A DNA stretch of 64,000 nt from UBA5336 sp964415675 (GCA_964415675.1 CAYQBG010000012.1:62001-126000); one strand, 5' to 3'; positions 24,162-33,329 are shown, counted from the stretch's first letter. Numbers and translations are program-made. Notes: a model not told the origin generated them from the letters alone.

Positions 24162-24189
24162 TTGTCCCGCTTTGACGTTGGGTTATACT
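24162..24189 (+). promoter_or_regulatory. Possible promoter upstream of the cyclase gene
   Basis: TTGTCC (24162-24167) and TATACT (24184-24189) are spaced 16 bp apart on the plus strand. It lies in the 299 bp gap before the cyclase-family gene, 240 bp from its start, so the link to that gene is weak. Confidence 0.3.
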
Positions 24190-24280
24190 CAAGGCGTGCA
24201 TACCTGTCCCTGAGCCGGGGCCTCCATCCGCGTACGCCAGAGCCGGCCAGATCGCAGACAAGGTCTCAGAAGGTCCCGGC

Positions 24281-24310
24281 TCTGCGCTTCGCTTCGTCCG
24301 GGAATGCGGA
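24281..24310. repeat. Copy 1 of a 30-bp dispersed repeat
   Basis: This 30-base segment matches 50914-50943 at 28 of 30 positions, both starting TCTGCGCTTCG and ending GGAATGCGGA. Together with the preceding CCCGG it could fold back on CCGGG (24275-24303). It is the only notable structure in the 24132-24430 intergenic stretch apart from a weak promoter. Confidence 0.55.
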
Positions 24311-24430
24311 AATGGGCAATGACCGCTTCCAGCGACACGCCAGCCATTCTTATCTCGTCTGGCTTAATGCCCCCCCTTCACACCGGCGCGTTTCTCGGCT
24401 TTGCTCCCCTGAAAAACGGGAGGAAACCAA

Positions 24431-25363
24431 ATGAAATGGCCAATCACCGCCGCTGGCGGCCTCATATTCGCCGCTTGTGCCCTTGGCGAACCACCTGCCG
24501 ACTGGCCCGATAGCCCGCATGGTTCCAAGGACCGGATCGGCGCGGCCAATTATCTCAGCGCAGAGAAGACCGCCGCAGCCGCCGCGCTGGTCACGCAGGG
24601 GGAAACCTTCGCCCTTGGCATGGTCACCGGCCCGGACACCGCCGCCTATGGCCCGAGGGAATATGACGTGACGATCCTGCAACTGTCGGATGGGACCGGC
24701 GTTCCGCTTGGCGAGAACAAGGCCACCGGCAATGACGATCTGGTGCGCACATTTGTCGGCGTCGGCAGCCAGATTGACGGGCTCGGCCATATGGGCATCG
24801 ATCATTATTACTATAACAAGGTGCACGCGTCGGAATTTGTCACGACCCGGGGCTTGCAGGCCTATTCGACCCATACCATCCCGCCCATGGCGACGCGCGG
24901 CATCCTGCTCGACATGACCGACGTCTTCGGGCAGAGCCCCGTGGCGGACGGGACCGCTATCAACCGTGAGGAGATCGACCGCGCCGCAGAGGCCGCTGGC
25001 GTGACGATTGAGGAAGGCGACGTGGTGATCTTCCACACCGGCAAGATGGCCGCGACAGATCCGAGCGAACTCTATCAGACCGCGCCGGGCCTGGGCGTTG
25101 AAGGCGCCGGGTATCTCGCATCGCTGGGCGTGGTGGCCGTGGGCGCGGACACATGGGGGCTGGAAGTCATCCCCTTCGAGGAGGCCGCGCGCCCGTTCGA
25201 AGTCCACCAGACCCTGCTGGCAAGACATGGCGTCTATATTCTCGAAAACATGGTCACCAAGCCGCTGGCCGAGGATGGTGCCGGGGAATTCTTCTTCGTT
25301 CTCGGCGTGCCGCGCATGGAAGGCACGGTGCAGGCCATCATCAATCCGGTCGCCATCCGCTGA
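24431..25363 (+). CDS. Cyclase family protein (kynurenine formamidase-like), exported
   Basis: This 310-residue protein of the cyclase/kynurenine formamidase-like fold comprises metal-dependent hydrolases of amides or small ring compounds. The family metal-site motif appears as QIDGLGHMGIDHYYYNK. The later GDVVIFHTGKM and VVAVGADTWGLEV are also typical. The N-terminus MKWPITAAGGLIFAAC looks like a signal peptide, possibly with a lipoprotein cysteine at residue 16, so it probably acts outside the cytoplasm. GGAGG sits before the ATG. It lies 112 bp upstream of the MFS transporter on the same strand, which may move the substrate or product. The substrate is unknown. Confidence 0.8.
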   Translation: MKWPITAAGGLIFAACALGEPPADWPDSPHGSKDRIGAANYLSAEKTAAAAALVTQGETFALGMVTGPDTAAYGPREYDVTILQLSDGTGVPLGENKATGNDDLVRTFVGVGSQIDGLGHMGIDHYYYNKVHASEFVTTRGLQAYSTHTIPPMATRGILLDMTDVFGQSPVADGTAINREEIDRAAEAAGVTIEEGDVVIFHTGKMAATDPSELYQTAPGLGVEGAGYLASLGVVAVGADTWGLEVIPFEEAARPFEVHQTLLARHGVYILENMVTKPLAEDGAGEFFFVLGVPRMEGTVQAIINPVAIR

Positions 25364-25475
25364 CAGTCCGCGGGCATAAACGACCATGCGGGCTTCCCAA
25401 ACCGCTCCTGATCGGTCAGGCTTGCCGATAAACAACAAGCAAGCCTGACAGGCAGGTCCCGGAGGAATGTCCCAG

Positions 25476-26981
25476 ATGCCCGATTTGCCAGTGTCCGCGC
25501 TCACGCCGGCTCCAAAGACTGCAAGTTCGATTCCGCCCGCCGCCGAGCGCGGCGGCGCACTGGACAAGCCGGGTTTCGCCTGGGCGGTATTCGAATGGGC
25601 ACGAAATCCCTATTACATTCTCGTCGTCATCTATGTGTTCGCGCCCTATTTCGGCACGGTCATCGGCCAGCAGATGATGGCCGCTGGCCAGTTCGACGCG
25701 ATGACAACCGATCAGGCGGCCAGAGCCGCGGGCGCCGCAGGCCAGGCGACGATTTCCTCCATCACCAAATGGGCCGGACTGGTGGCCGCGCTGACAGCGC
25801 CTTTCCTCGGCGCCGCGCTGGACCGGGGCGGGAGACGCAAGCCACTGCTCGTCTTCTTCCTCGGCTTGCTCGCCTTCATGTCCTGGCAGCTCTGGTATGC
25901 CGCACCGGACGGCTCGGGCCATCCGGTCTGGCTGACCATGACCGTGCTGGTCATCGCTTACGTGGCATATACCTATTCGGAGGTTACCCATAATGCGATG
26001 CTGAGCGTGTCGGGGCGTCCGCAGGCGCTGCCGCTGATCTCCGGGCTCGGCCTAGCGCTCGGCAATCTCGCCGCGACTCTCCTGCTGATCGCCATTATCC
26101 TGCTCTTCGCGCTCCCGGAAATGACCGGCTGGCCGATCAGCGAGCCGGCCTTCGGACTGGATGTTGAGGCGGGCGAGCATTACCGCCTGGCAGGTCCCCT
26201 GGCCGCTGTCTGGCTTGTCGTCTTCGCGATTCCCTTTTTCCTCTGGGCGCGCGATGGCGGCACGCCGGGGGCAAGCTGGACGGCTGCCGGGCGAAACGGG
26301 GCGCTGGGCCTGTGGAACACGCTTCGCCGGGCCGCCGACAATATCAATATCCTGAAATTCCTGGCCGCGCGGATGCTTTATGCCGACGCGATGGCGGCGC
26401 TTCTGACGCTGGGCGGGGTCTATATCACTTTGTTCCTCGGCTGGAACCTGATCGAGATTTCAGCCTATGCGATCCTCGCCTCGGCCTTTGCGTTTCTTGG
26501 CGGGCTGGTCGGGGGCTGGCTGGACAATGCGCTTGGGCCCAAACGTGCCCTGATGCTGGAAATCCTCGGCATGCTGGCGACACTGATCTTTCAGCTATCG
26601 ATCACACGTGAGGCCATCCTGTTTGGCGCGATACCGAGCCATACGCTCTGGGGCGGGGTCGCCTTCACCGAATTGTCCGACGTGGTCTACCTCTCCACGG
26701 CTGCCTTCCTCGCGGTCACGGCAACGGCGAGCATTTCCTCTTCGCGCTCCATGCTGGTCCATCTCGCCCCGCCCGCACGGGTGGGCGAGTTTTTCGGGCT
26801 CTATGCGATTGCCGGGACGGTGACCGTCTGGCTCGGTCCCTTGCTGGTGGAGATCTTCACCAAGATCTCGGGCGACCAGCGAGTGGGCATGAGCGCGATC
26901 AGCCTTCTCTTCGTGCTCGGCCTTCTCGTCCTGACCACCGTCAAGGCCGGCAAGACCCCCGAACACGCCCATGAGGACTGA
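25476..26981 (+). CDS. MFS transporter, UMF1/Atg22-like
   Basis: This protein of about 500 residues has some 11-12 hydrophobic segments. The first begins AWAVFEWARNPYYILVVIYV, the typical opening of the Atg22/UMF1 branch of the major facilitator superfamily, and is followed by FAPYFGTVIG. The cytoplasmic loop GAALDRGGRRKPLLVF is the MFS motif A. Substrates of bacterial members are mostly unknown; amino acids are proposed for the yeast relative. GGAGG lies 10 bases before the ATG at 25476, whereas the ATG at 25467 is too close to it. The gene follows the cyclase-family gene and may form an operon with it. Confidence 0.85.
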   Translation: MPDLPVSALTPAPKTASSIPPAAERGGALDKPGFAWAVFEWARNPYYILVVIYVFAPYFGTVIGQQMMAAGQFDAMTTDQAARAAGAAGQATISSITKWAGLVAALTAPFLGAALDRGGRRKPLLVFFLGLLAFMSWQLWYAAPDGSGHPVWLTMTVLVIAYVAYTYSEVTHNAMLSVSGRPQALPLISGLGLALGNLAATLLLIAIILLFALPEMTGWPISEPAFGLDVEAGEHYRLAGPLAAVWLVVFAIPFFLWARDGGTPGASWTAAGRNGALGLWNTLRRAADNINILKFLAARMLYADAMAALLTLGGVYITLFLGWNLIEISAYAILASAFAFLGGLVGGWLDNALGPKRALMLEILGMLATLIFQLSITREAILFGAIPSHTLWGGVAFTELSDVVYLSTAAFLAVTATASISSSRSMLVHLAPPARVGEFFGLYAIAGTVTVWLGPLLVEIFTKISGDQRVGMSAISLLFVLGLLVLTTVKAGKTPEHAHED

Positions 26982-27014
26982 CACAGAAACACGCGCGCCA
27001 GAGCGCGACTGGTC

Positions 27015-27629
27015 TCAGCCTTCGCCAAGATGTTCGGCAAGGCAGCTGGCGATGCTCTCTGCATCATCCTGATGGGTGAAAAAGGTCTTCAGCTGCCAGT
27101 TCTCGTCCATGAGATACAGGATCGAAGTATGGTCCATCGTATAGTCGGCGAGGCTGTCGGGCGTTTCGATACGCTGATAGTCGGCAGCGAAAGCGTCTGC
27201 GGCGGCCCGGATATCGGCCTTTGATCCCGTCAGGCCGACGATATCATCGGGGAAGGCGGGCGTTTCGATATAGGCTTTCATGGCCTCGGGCGTGTCGCGT
27301 TCAGGATCGACGCTGATCAGGAGAGTGCGCGGCGGCTCGACACCGTCCGGAAGGCTCTCATAGGCGGCCTCGAGCGTGACCAGCGTCATCGGGCATATAT
27401 CGGGACAATAGGTGAAGCCGAAATAGATCATCGATGCGCGGCCCTTGAAGTCCTCCTGCGTCACGCGCAGTCCCGTATGGTCTGTGAGTGCAATCGGCCC
27501 GCCTATCTCGCCATAGGCCCTTGTCATGCAGCCAGCCTTGGCGCCCCCGGCCGACGGCGCGCTCTCACCCGGTCCACAGCCGGAGAGAAGAAGGCCTGCA
27601 ACAGCCGCAAGCAGGGTGGGGAGCTTCAT
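27015..27629 (-). CDS. SCO1/SenC family copper chaperone lipoprotein
   Basis: This thioredoxin-fold copper chaperone of about 204 residues serves cytochrome oxidase assembly. The N-terminus MKLPTLLAAVAGLLLSGC is a lipoprotein signal with the lipobox cysteine. The copper-binding CxxxC is in FTYCPDICPM and the third ligand His is in YTMDHTSILY. The ATG at 27629 follows GGAG at a good distance; the upstream TTG at 27644 is less likely. It is divergent from regB, 85 bp away. SenC genes are often next to regB/regA in photosynthetic and related alphaproteobacteria, which agrees with a role in oxidase assembly under redox control. Confidence 0.93.
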   Translation of the reverse strand: MKLPTLLAAVAGLLLSGCGPGESAPSAGGAKAGCMTRAYGEIGGPIALTDHTGLRVTQEDFKGRASMIYFGFTYCPDICPMTLVTLEAAYESLPDGVEPPRTLLISVDPERDTPEAMKAYIETPAFPDDIVGLTGSKADIRAAADAFAADYQRIETPDSLADYTMDHTSILYLMDENWQLKTFFTHQDDAESIASCLAEHLGEG

Positions 27630-27714
27630 ATGGTTGGTCTCCAAGATCTTGTTCAGGCAAAATGGGGATCTTCAGGGGCTTTGCACAGGCGGCGGCTTGC
27701 CACATAGGGAAGTG

Positions 27715-29088
27715 ATGGAAGACGTCGCACGCCTCAGCCGTTCCGGCCTCGACGAGACGCTGTTCACCCTGACGCCCGAGGGGCTCGGCTCAGCGCAGTC
27801 CGCGCTTGGCCGCACCCGCCTGCGCACCTTCATCGCGCTGCGCTGGCTGGCGGTGGCCGGGCAGACATCCGCTGTGCTGTTCGTGTTTTTCGCGCTTGGC
27901 TTTTCCCTGCCGCTCGGCCTGTGCCTGGCTGTGATTTCCGCTTCGGCCTGGCTGAACGTATTCCTGTCGCTCGCCTTTCCTTCGCAACGCCTCGCGCGCG
28001 ACTGGGAAGCCGCGCTGCAACTGGGTTTCGACACGGTCCAGCTCGCCGTCCTGATCTCCCTGACGGGCGGGCTCGCCAATCCTTTCCTTTTATTGTTGCT
28101 GGCGCCGCTCACTGTCGCCGCCCTGACTTTGCGCCCCTGGCAGGCCGCCCTGCTCGCCGCGCTGGCCTTCCTGATGGCGCTGACAATGACCCGGTTTGCG
28201 ATGCCTCTGCCCTGGTCGGGGGAAGTCCCGCCGGATATTCCGGACCTGTTTCGCTGGGGACATCTGGTGGCCCTGGCGGTTGGGGGCGTGTTCTTCGCTG
28301 TCTCGGCCCTTCGCGTCAGCCAGGACGAGGCGCGGCTGGTGCGCGCGCTGGATGCGGCCTCGGTCGTCATGGCGCGCGAGCAGCGCCTTTCGGCCATTGG
28401 CGCCATGTCGGCGATGACCGCGCATGAGCTTGGCACGCCGCTCGCCACAATCCACCTTGTTGCCAGCGAGATGGCGGGCAATACCCCGCAGGGCGATCCC
28501 AATCATGAGGATGCGATGCTCATTGCCGAACAGGCCGAACGCTGCCGCACCATTCTGCGCCAGCTCGGAGAGGCGCGTGAAGCCAGCGACATCGTCCATG
28601 CCCGCATGCCGCTGCGCTCGCTGGTCGAGGAGGCCGCTGCCCCGCACAAGGGTCTGGGCGTCGATATCCGCGTGACATGGGAGCCCGGCGAGGGCGGCGA
28701 ACTGAAAGCCCCCACCCTGCGCCGCAGCCCGGAAGCCCTGCATGCCCTCTCGGCCTTTATCGAGAATGCGGTCAGCTTCGCCCACAGCCAGGTGCGCGCG
28801 CAGGCCAGCTGGACAGGTGACCAGGTGATTGTCACCATTTCCGATGACGGGCCGGGCTTCGCGCCGGAAATCATTCCCAAGCTTGGCGAGCCTTATGTCT
28901 CCCAGCGCGGCGAGGCGCAGAAAGGCGGCGGCGATATGGGCCTTGGCTTCTTTATTGCAAAAACCCTTGTGGAACAGACCGGTGGCCGCATTGCCACCCG
29001 AAATCGTACCCCGCCCCGGACCGGCGCGGTTGTTCAGGCTGTCTGGCCAAGGGAAAGACTGGAAGCGCCGAACGAAAACGATATATAA
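27715..29088 (+). CDS. regB: Redox sensor histidine kinase RegB/PrrB/ActS
   Basis: This 457-residue membrane histidine kinase senses the respiratory quinone pool. About six hydrophobic segments lie between residues 37 and 200. The ubiquinone-binding heptapeptide GGLANPF is at 118-124. The phospho-acceptor is His237 in AHELGTPLATI. A redox-box cysteine is at 277 in AERCRTIL. The ATPase domain shows FIENAVSFA (N box), DDGPGFAP and the G2 box GGGDMGLGFFIAK. The ATG at 27715 is chosen, with no long N-terminal extension. regA follows after 9 bp, so the pair is one transcript. The SCO1 gene is divergent. Confidence 0.95.
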   Translation: MEDVARLSRSGLDETLFTLTPEGLGSAQSALGRTRLRTFIALRWLAVAGQTSAVLFVFFALGFSLPLGLCLAVISASAWLNVFLSLAFPSQRLARDWEAALQLGFDTVQLAVLISLTGGLANPFLLLLLAPLTVAALTLRPWQAALLAALAFLMALTMTRFAMPLPWSGEVPPDIPDLFRWGHLVALAVGGVFFAVSALRVSQDEARLVRALDAASVVMAREQRLSAIGAMSAMTAHELGTPLATIHLVASEMAGNTPQGDPNHEDAMLIAEQAERCRTILRQLGEAREASDIVHARMPLRSLVEEAAAPHKGLGVDIRVTWEPGEGGELKAPTLRRSPEALHALSAFIENAVSFAHSQVRAQASWTGDQVIVTISDDGPGFAPEIIPKLGEPYVSQRGEAQKGGGDMGLGFFIAKTLVEQTGGRIATRNRTPPRTGAVVQAVWPRERLEAPNENDI

Positions 29089-29097
29089 GGTCAGAGT

Positions 29098-29688
29098 ATG
29101 ACAGAACAGACCCGCACAGATCGCCCCGTCACGGTGACGCTTCATGAGGCCCTCAAGGATGTCGAGGATCGCACCTGCCTGGTGCTCGACGATGACGGCC
29201 CTTTCCTGCAGCGTCTCGCCCGCGCACTGACGCAGCGCGGATTCCTCGTCTCCGCCGTGTCGAACGTGGCCGAAGCCAAGGATATCGCCCGCCTCAACCC
29301 CCCGGCTTTCGCCGTGCTGGACCTGCGTCTGGACGATGGCTCCGGTCTGGATGTGATCGAAGTGCTGCATGAGCACAATCCTGCCACACGCGCGGTGATC
29401 CTGACCGGCTATGGCGCCATCGCCACCGCTGTTGCGGCTGTGAAGGCGGGTGCGGTGGACTATCTGTCCAAGCCCGCCGATGTCGAGGATATCGTGCGAT
29501 CGCTTACCACCCAGGCGGAGGGGAAGCCTGCCCCGCCTGACAATCCGATGTCGGCCGACCGGGTCCGCTGGGAACATATCCAGCGGGTCTATGAGCTGTG
29601 TAATCACAATGTCTCGGAGACGGCACGGCGGCTGAACATGCACAGGCGTACGCTCCAGCGCATCCTCGCCAAACGCGCCCCACGCTAA
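29098..29688 (+). CDS. regA: Response regulator RegA/PrrA/ActR
   Basis: This 196-residue two-domain regulator has a receiver domain with the acidic pocket LVLDDDGPF and phospho-acceptor Asp75 in AVLDLRLDDGSG. A conserved proline-rich linker follows (KPAPPDNPMSADRVRWEHI). The C-terminal Fis-type helix-turn-helix (CNHNVSETARRLNMHRRTLQ) is very close to that of RegA/PrrA. It is phosphorylated by RegB and globally controls respiration, nitrogen and carbon metabolism in the family. It is immediately downstream of regB, unlike Rhodobacter, where the two flank senC. A small inverted repeat (TCCCGT/ACGGGA) follows near 29720 but has no U-tract. Confidence 0.96.
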   Translation: MTEQTRTDRPVTVTLHEALKDVEDRTCLVLDDDGPFLQRLARALTQRGFLVSAVSNVAEAKDIARLNPPAFAVLDLRLDDGSGLDVIEVLHEHNPATRAVILTGYGAIATAVAAVKAGAVDYLSKPADVEDIVRSLTTQAEGKPAPPDNPMSADRVRWEHIQRVYELCNHNVSETARRLNMHRRTLQRILAKRAPR

Positions 29689-29735
29689 CACTTCGGGTAT
29701 GACAGAGCCGTGGATCCCGTATCAGGAGACGGGAC

Positions 29736-30392
29736 TCATACTCCGTCACTGTTGGCGTCATGCGCACCACCACCCAGCTCGGAAACAGGGCGCCGGGGCT
29801 GGCAGGTCTCCCGCGAAGAGGGCGCACGCCAGCCCAGCCCGGCCAGCAGGCTGCGTGTCTCCAACAGCGGCAGCCCGACCACAGCGCTGTAGGACCCGGA
29901 AATGTGGCTGACAAAGCCCCCCGCCCGCCCCTGAATGGCGTAACCACCTGCCTTGCCCCGCCATTCGTCACTGGCGATATAATCGTCCATCTCAGCCGGT
30001 GAGAGCCGCTTCATCTTCACACGTGTCATGACCAGACGGTTTGCCTCTCGTCCGTCGGGCGCGATCACGCTGAGCCCGGTAAAGACCTGGTGAGCCCGCC
30101 CCGACAGCAGTTCCAGACAAGTGTGTGCCTGTTCAGCGGTCTCGGTTTTGGGCAGGATCCTGCGCCCGCAGGCGACAACCGTGTCGGCGGCGAGAACAAA
30201 TCCCCTCTGCTGGCCCGCCACCGCCAGCGCTTTCTCGCGTGCCAGCCGTTCAGCCAGTACACGCGGCAATTCCCCCGGCTTCGGCGTCTCGTCTATATCG
30301 GCAGGACGCGTGATGTCAGGCGTGATGTCGATTTGCTGGAGCAGGTCTCGCCGGCGCGGGCTGGCACTGGCCAGGATCAGCGGAGCCGGCAT
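29736..30392 (-). CDS. maf: Maf family nucleotide pyrophosphatase
   Basis: Nucleoside triphosphate pyrophosphatase of the Maf/YhdE family, thought to clean up non-canonical or excess dTTP and UTP. The N-terminal LILASASPRRRDLLQQ, the catalytic ADTVVACGRRILPK and YAIQGRAGGFV are present. At 218 residues it is about 25 longer than usual: after LLETRSLLAGLGW comes a non-conserved tail (SSRETCQPRRPVSELGGGAH) encoded in DNA that converges on regA. It lies 12 bp after infA on the same strand. The infA-maf pairing is normal in alphaproteobacteria. Confidence 0.94.
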   Translation of the reverse strand: MPAPLILASASPRRRDLLQQIDITPDITRPADIDETPKPGELPRVLAERLAREKALAVAGQQRGFVLAADTVVACGRRILPKTETAEQAHTCLELLSGRAHQVFTGLSVIAPDGREANRLVMTRVKMKRLSPAEMDDYIASDEWRGKAGGYAIQGRAGGFVSHISGSYSAVVGLPLLETRSLLAGLGWRAPSSRETCQPRRPVSELGGGAHDANSDGV

Positions 30393-30403
30393 CGTCGCAA
30401 GCG

Positions 30404-30622
30404 CTATTTGAAACGGTAGGTGATACGACCCTTGGTCAGGTCGTAGGGCGTCATTTCCACCAGCACCTTGTCGCCAGTGAGGACGCGGATGCGGTTCTTG
30501 CGCATCTTGCCCGCCGTGTGGGCGATGATTTCGTGATCATTCTCAAGCTTCACCCGGAAGGTCGCATTGGGAAGCAATTCCACAACCGTTCCGTTGAACT
30601 CGAGCAGTTCTTCCTTTGCCAT
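30404..30622 (-). CDS. infA: Translation initiation factor IF-1
   Basis: This 72-residue S1/OB-fold factor binds the ribosomal A site during initiation. The sequence begins MAKEELLEFNGTVVELL, includes RVKLENDHEIIAHTAGKMRK, and ends with TYRFK, standard for proteobacterial IF-1. The open frame extends to 30742, but the ATG at 30622 gives the exact family N-terminus. maf follows after 12 bp. Confidence 0.99.
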   Translation of the reverse strand: MAKEELLEFNGTVVELLPNATFRVKLENDHEIIAHTAGKMRKNRIRVLTGDKVLVEMTPYDLTKGRITYRFK

Positions 30623-30738
30623 AGGCACTCCTTGTTGACGGGTGCAGGAAAAGCGCACCCCGCGCTTATATGGGGAGCTTCGTAGCCCTGGTCGAGTGGC
30701 CGGTAAAGCACTGGTAAGGAATGAAGCGTCCGCCGCGA

Positions 30739-33225
30739 TCATTGCCCCATGGCTTCGGCGATGAGTTCGGCCTCGGATTCAGCCAGTATATCGTCCTGAG
30801 TCGCCTGGCTGGAAACCGGCTCGCGGCCCACTTCCAGCATGACCGGCACGGCAAAGGGGCTGATCTTTTCAAGCGCCTTGTGTTCAATCTTTCCGGCGAT
30901 CCGGGTGAGCGCATCGGACAGGCGGCGAATATCGAGCAGGCCAGTGGCGGCATCGGCGCGTGCAGCCTGTAGCAGGATATGTCCTGGCTCATGCTCGCGC
31001 AGCACGTCATAAATGAGATCGGTGGAGAATGTGACCTGGCGACCGGTCTTCTCCTGCCCCGGAAAACGCCGCGCGATGAGCCCTGAAACCTGTGCGCATT
31101 GCCGGAAAGTGCGTTTCATTAGCACGCTTTCGCCGAGCCATTCTTCCAGATCGTCGCCAAGCATGTCAGGTGCGAACAGCGCATCCATATCCAGCCCGGC
31201 CATGTCTTCCAGCCCCCAGATGGCGAGCGCGTATTCACTGGCCACAAAGCCCAGCGGGCGCGTGCCGGCTCGCTCCAGCCGCCGCGTGAGCAGCATGCCA
31301 AGGGTCTGGTGGGCGAGGCGTCCCTCAAACGGATAGGCAACGAGATAGAAGCGCCCGCTGCGCGGAAACGTCTCGACAAGCAGGTGGTCGGGCGGCGGGA
31401 TCGCCGAGCGCAGGCGCTGGATCGCAAACCATTCGCGCACCGGGCCCGGCAGCGCCTCCCATTGGGCCGGATCGTGAATCATCTGCCGGACGCGTCCGGC
31501 CAGGAAGGTCGAGAGCGGGAACTTGCCGCCGGCATAGTAGGGAATAGCCGGGTCAGGATCAGAGGTGCTCATCACCAGGGCGTCATTGTCCTGTATCCCA
31601 AGAAAACGCAGCACCTCTCCGGCAAACAGGAATGTGTCGCCCGGCGCCAGTGTGGAGAGGAAATACTCTTCGATTTCGCCGAGCTTGCGTCCGGCGCGCA
31701 GGTTGCGCCGCTCGCCTGTCTTCGCGCCGACAAAACTCGCCTTGCGAACGCTTAGCGCCGGCGCCTCAACGATAGAACCGACATTCATCCGGTGCTGCTG
31801 GGCATCGCGCGACGTGCGGGCGCGCCAGATGCCACCAGGTCCGCGCACGATACGGCGGAATCTGTCGTAGACTTTCAACGCATAGCCGCCGGTGGCGACG
31901 AAATCGACAATCCGCTCCCAGGCCTCCCAGTCGAGCTGGCGATAGGGCGCGGCCCGGCGCACTTCCTCGAACAGCGCTTCAACACGAAACCCCTCCCCAC
32001 AGGCCCGGCCCATGACATGTTGGGCCAGCACGTCGAGCCCGCCCTCGCCCCGCGTTTCACCATCAAGTTCCCCGGCATTCACTGCATCCTCCGCCGCGCG
32101 GCATTCGAGCACTTCAAAACGGTTGGTGGGCACCAACAGCGCGCGGCTGGCCTCGTCCATGCGGTGATTGGCCCGGCCGATACGCTGGACAAGCCGGGCC
32201 GCACCTTTGGGCGCGCCCATCTGGATGACAAGGTCGACCGCGCCCCAGTCTATGCCGAGATCGAGCGTCGATGTGCACACCACGGCCTTGAGGGCATCGG
32301 CGGACATGGCCGCCTCCACCTTGCGGCGCTGTTCCTTCGACAGGGAACCATGATGCAGCGCAATGGGCAGATGATCGTCATTGGCGCGCCATAGCTCCTG
32401 GAAGAGAAGCTCGGCCTGGCTGCGCGTATTGACGAAGACAAGTGCCGTGCGGGCCTGCTTGATGGCCTCATAGACCTCGCCGACTGCGAACCGGCCCGAA
32501 TGCCCCGACAAGGGAATGCGTTCGCGCGATATCAGGATGGACAGGTCAGCGCTTACCCCGCCTGCGGCCCGGATGATGCGGGGCGGCTGTGCATCGCGGC
32601 GCAGGTTCAGCCAGTCGGACAGGTCGTCGGGGTCGCGCACCGTCGCCGACAGCCCGATGAACCGGCAATCGGGTGCCCATTCCGCCAGACTCGCAAGCCC
32701 CAATGAGAGCAGATCACCGCGTTTGGATGGCGCAATCGCATGGATCTCGTCAACAATGACGCATTTCAGATCGGCAAAGAATCTCGCGGCGTGGCCCGAT
32801 GCGATGAGGAGGGCGAGCTGTTCCGGTGTCGTCAGCAGGATGTCGGGCGGGGACTTGCGCTGGCGCTGACGGGTGGAGGCGGGCGTATCGCCGGTGCGCG
32901 ACTCGATTGAGAGGCCGAGCTCCATTTCTTCGGCGGGCGCCATCAGGTTGCGCTGCACATCCACCGCGAGCGCCTTGAGCGGCGAGATGTACAGTGTGTG
33001 CAGGGCCGGGCGGGCGCGCGGCGCGGCGCTCAGCTCAATGAGACTTGCAAGGAAGCCGGCCAGAGTCTTGCCCCCGCCGGTCGGCGCGATGAGCAGCGCG
33101 CTTTCGCCCGCCAATGCGGAACCGGCGAGTTCCAATTGATGCGCACGCGGATGCCAGCCGCGAACCGAGAACCAGTCACGGAACCGACCCGGCAGAATGT
33201 CCTGTGCGTCGCGAGCATCAGTCAT
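30739..33225 (-). CDS. Ligase-associated DEXH-box DNA helicase (Lhr-like)
   Basis: This 828-residue superfamily 2 helicase of the type usually encoded with an ATP-dependent DNA ligase and an Mre11-like exonuclease is predicted to act in DNA repair. The helicase motifs are LLIAPTGGGKTLAGFLA (Walker A), VIVDEIHAI (DEXH box), FIGLSATV and the C-terminal QRIGRANHRM. The N-terminus LPGRFRDWFSVRGWHPRAHQ is characteristic of this group. I start it at the ATG at 33225; the open frame to 33516 covers another gene's leader. The ligase and exonuclease partners are not in the window. Instead it lies 116 bp before infA on the same strand. Confidence 0.95.
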   Translation of the reverse strand: MTDARDAQDILPGRFRDWFSVRGWHPRAHQLELAGSALAGESALLIAPTGGGKTLAGFLASLIELSAAPRARPALHTLYISPLKALAVDVQRNLMAPAEEMELGLSIESRTGDTPASTRQRQRKSPPDILLTTPEQLALLIASGHAARFFADLKCVIVDEIHAIAPSKRGDLLSLGLASLAEWAPDCRFIGLSATVRDPDDLSDWLNLRRDAQPPRIIRAAGGVSADLSILISRERIPLSGHSGRFAVGEVYEAIKQARTALVFVNTRSQAELLFQELWRANDDHLPIALHHGSLSKEQRRKVEAAMSADALKAVVCTSTLDLGIDWGAVDLVIQMGAPKGAARLVQRIGRANHRMDEASRALLVPTNRFEVLECRAAEDAVNAGELDGETRGEGGLDVLAQHVMGRACGEGFRVEALFEEVRRAAPYRQLDWEAWERIVDFVATGGYALKVYDRFRRIVRGPGGIWRARTSRDAQQHRMNVGSIVEAPALSVRKASFVGAKTGERRNLRAGRKLGEIEEYFLSTLAPGDTFLFAGEVLRFLGIQDNDALVMSTSDPDPAIPYYAGGKFPLSTFLAGRVRQMIHDPAQWEALPGPVREWFAIQRLRSAIPPPDHLLVETFPRSGRFYLVAYPFEGRLAHQTLGMLLTRRLERAGTRPLGFVASEYALAIWGLEDMAGLDMDALFAPDMLGDDLEEWLGESVLMKRTFRQCAQVSGLIARRFPGQEKTGRQVTFSTDLIYDVLREHEPGHILLQAARADAATGLLDIRRLSDALTRIAGKIEHKALEKISPFAVPVMLEVGREPVSSQATQDDILAESEAELIAEAMGQ

Positions 33226-33329
33226 GAGGCTTAAAATAGCGCAATACATGCGATTTGCGCGCGACAGATGCGATTGGATTCGGGCATTTTTTACGGGCCT
33301 GACCCTTTCAACGCTGATGGAGACACGAG

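Noticed and set aside
28090..29691. A 533-codon open frame antisense to regB and regA
   Set aside because: It is full of His/Arg/Gly/Ala runs typical of antisense shadow frames, and both real genes are clear on the plus strand.
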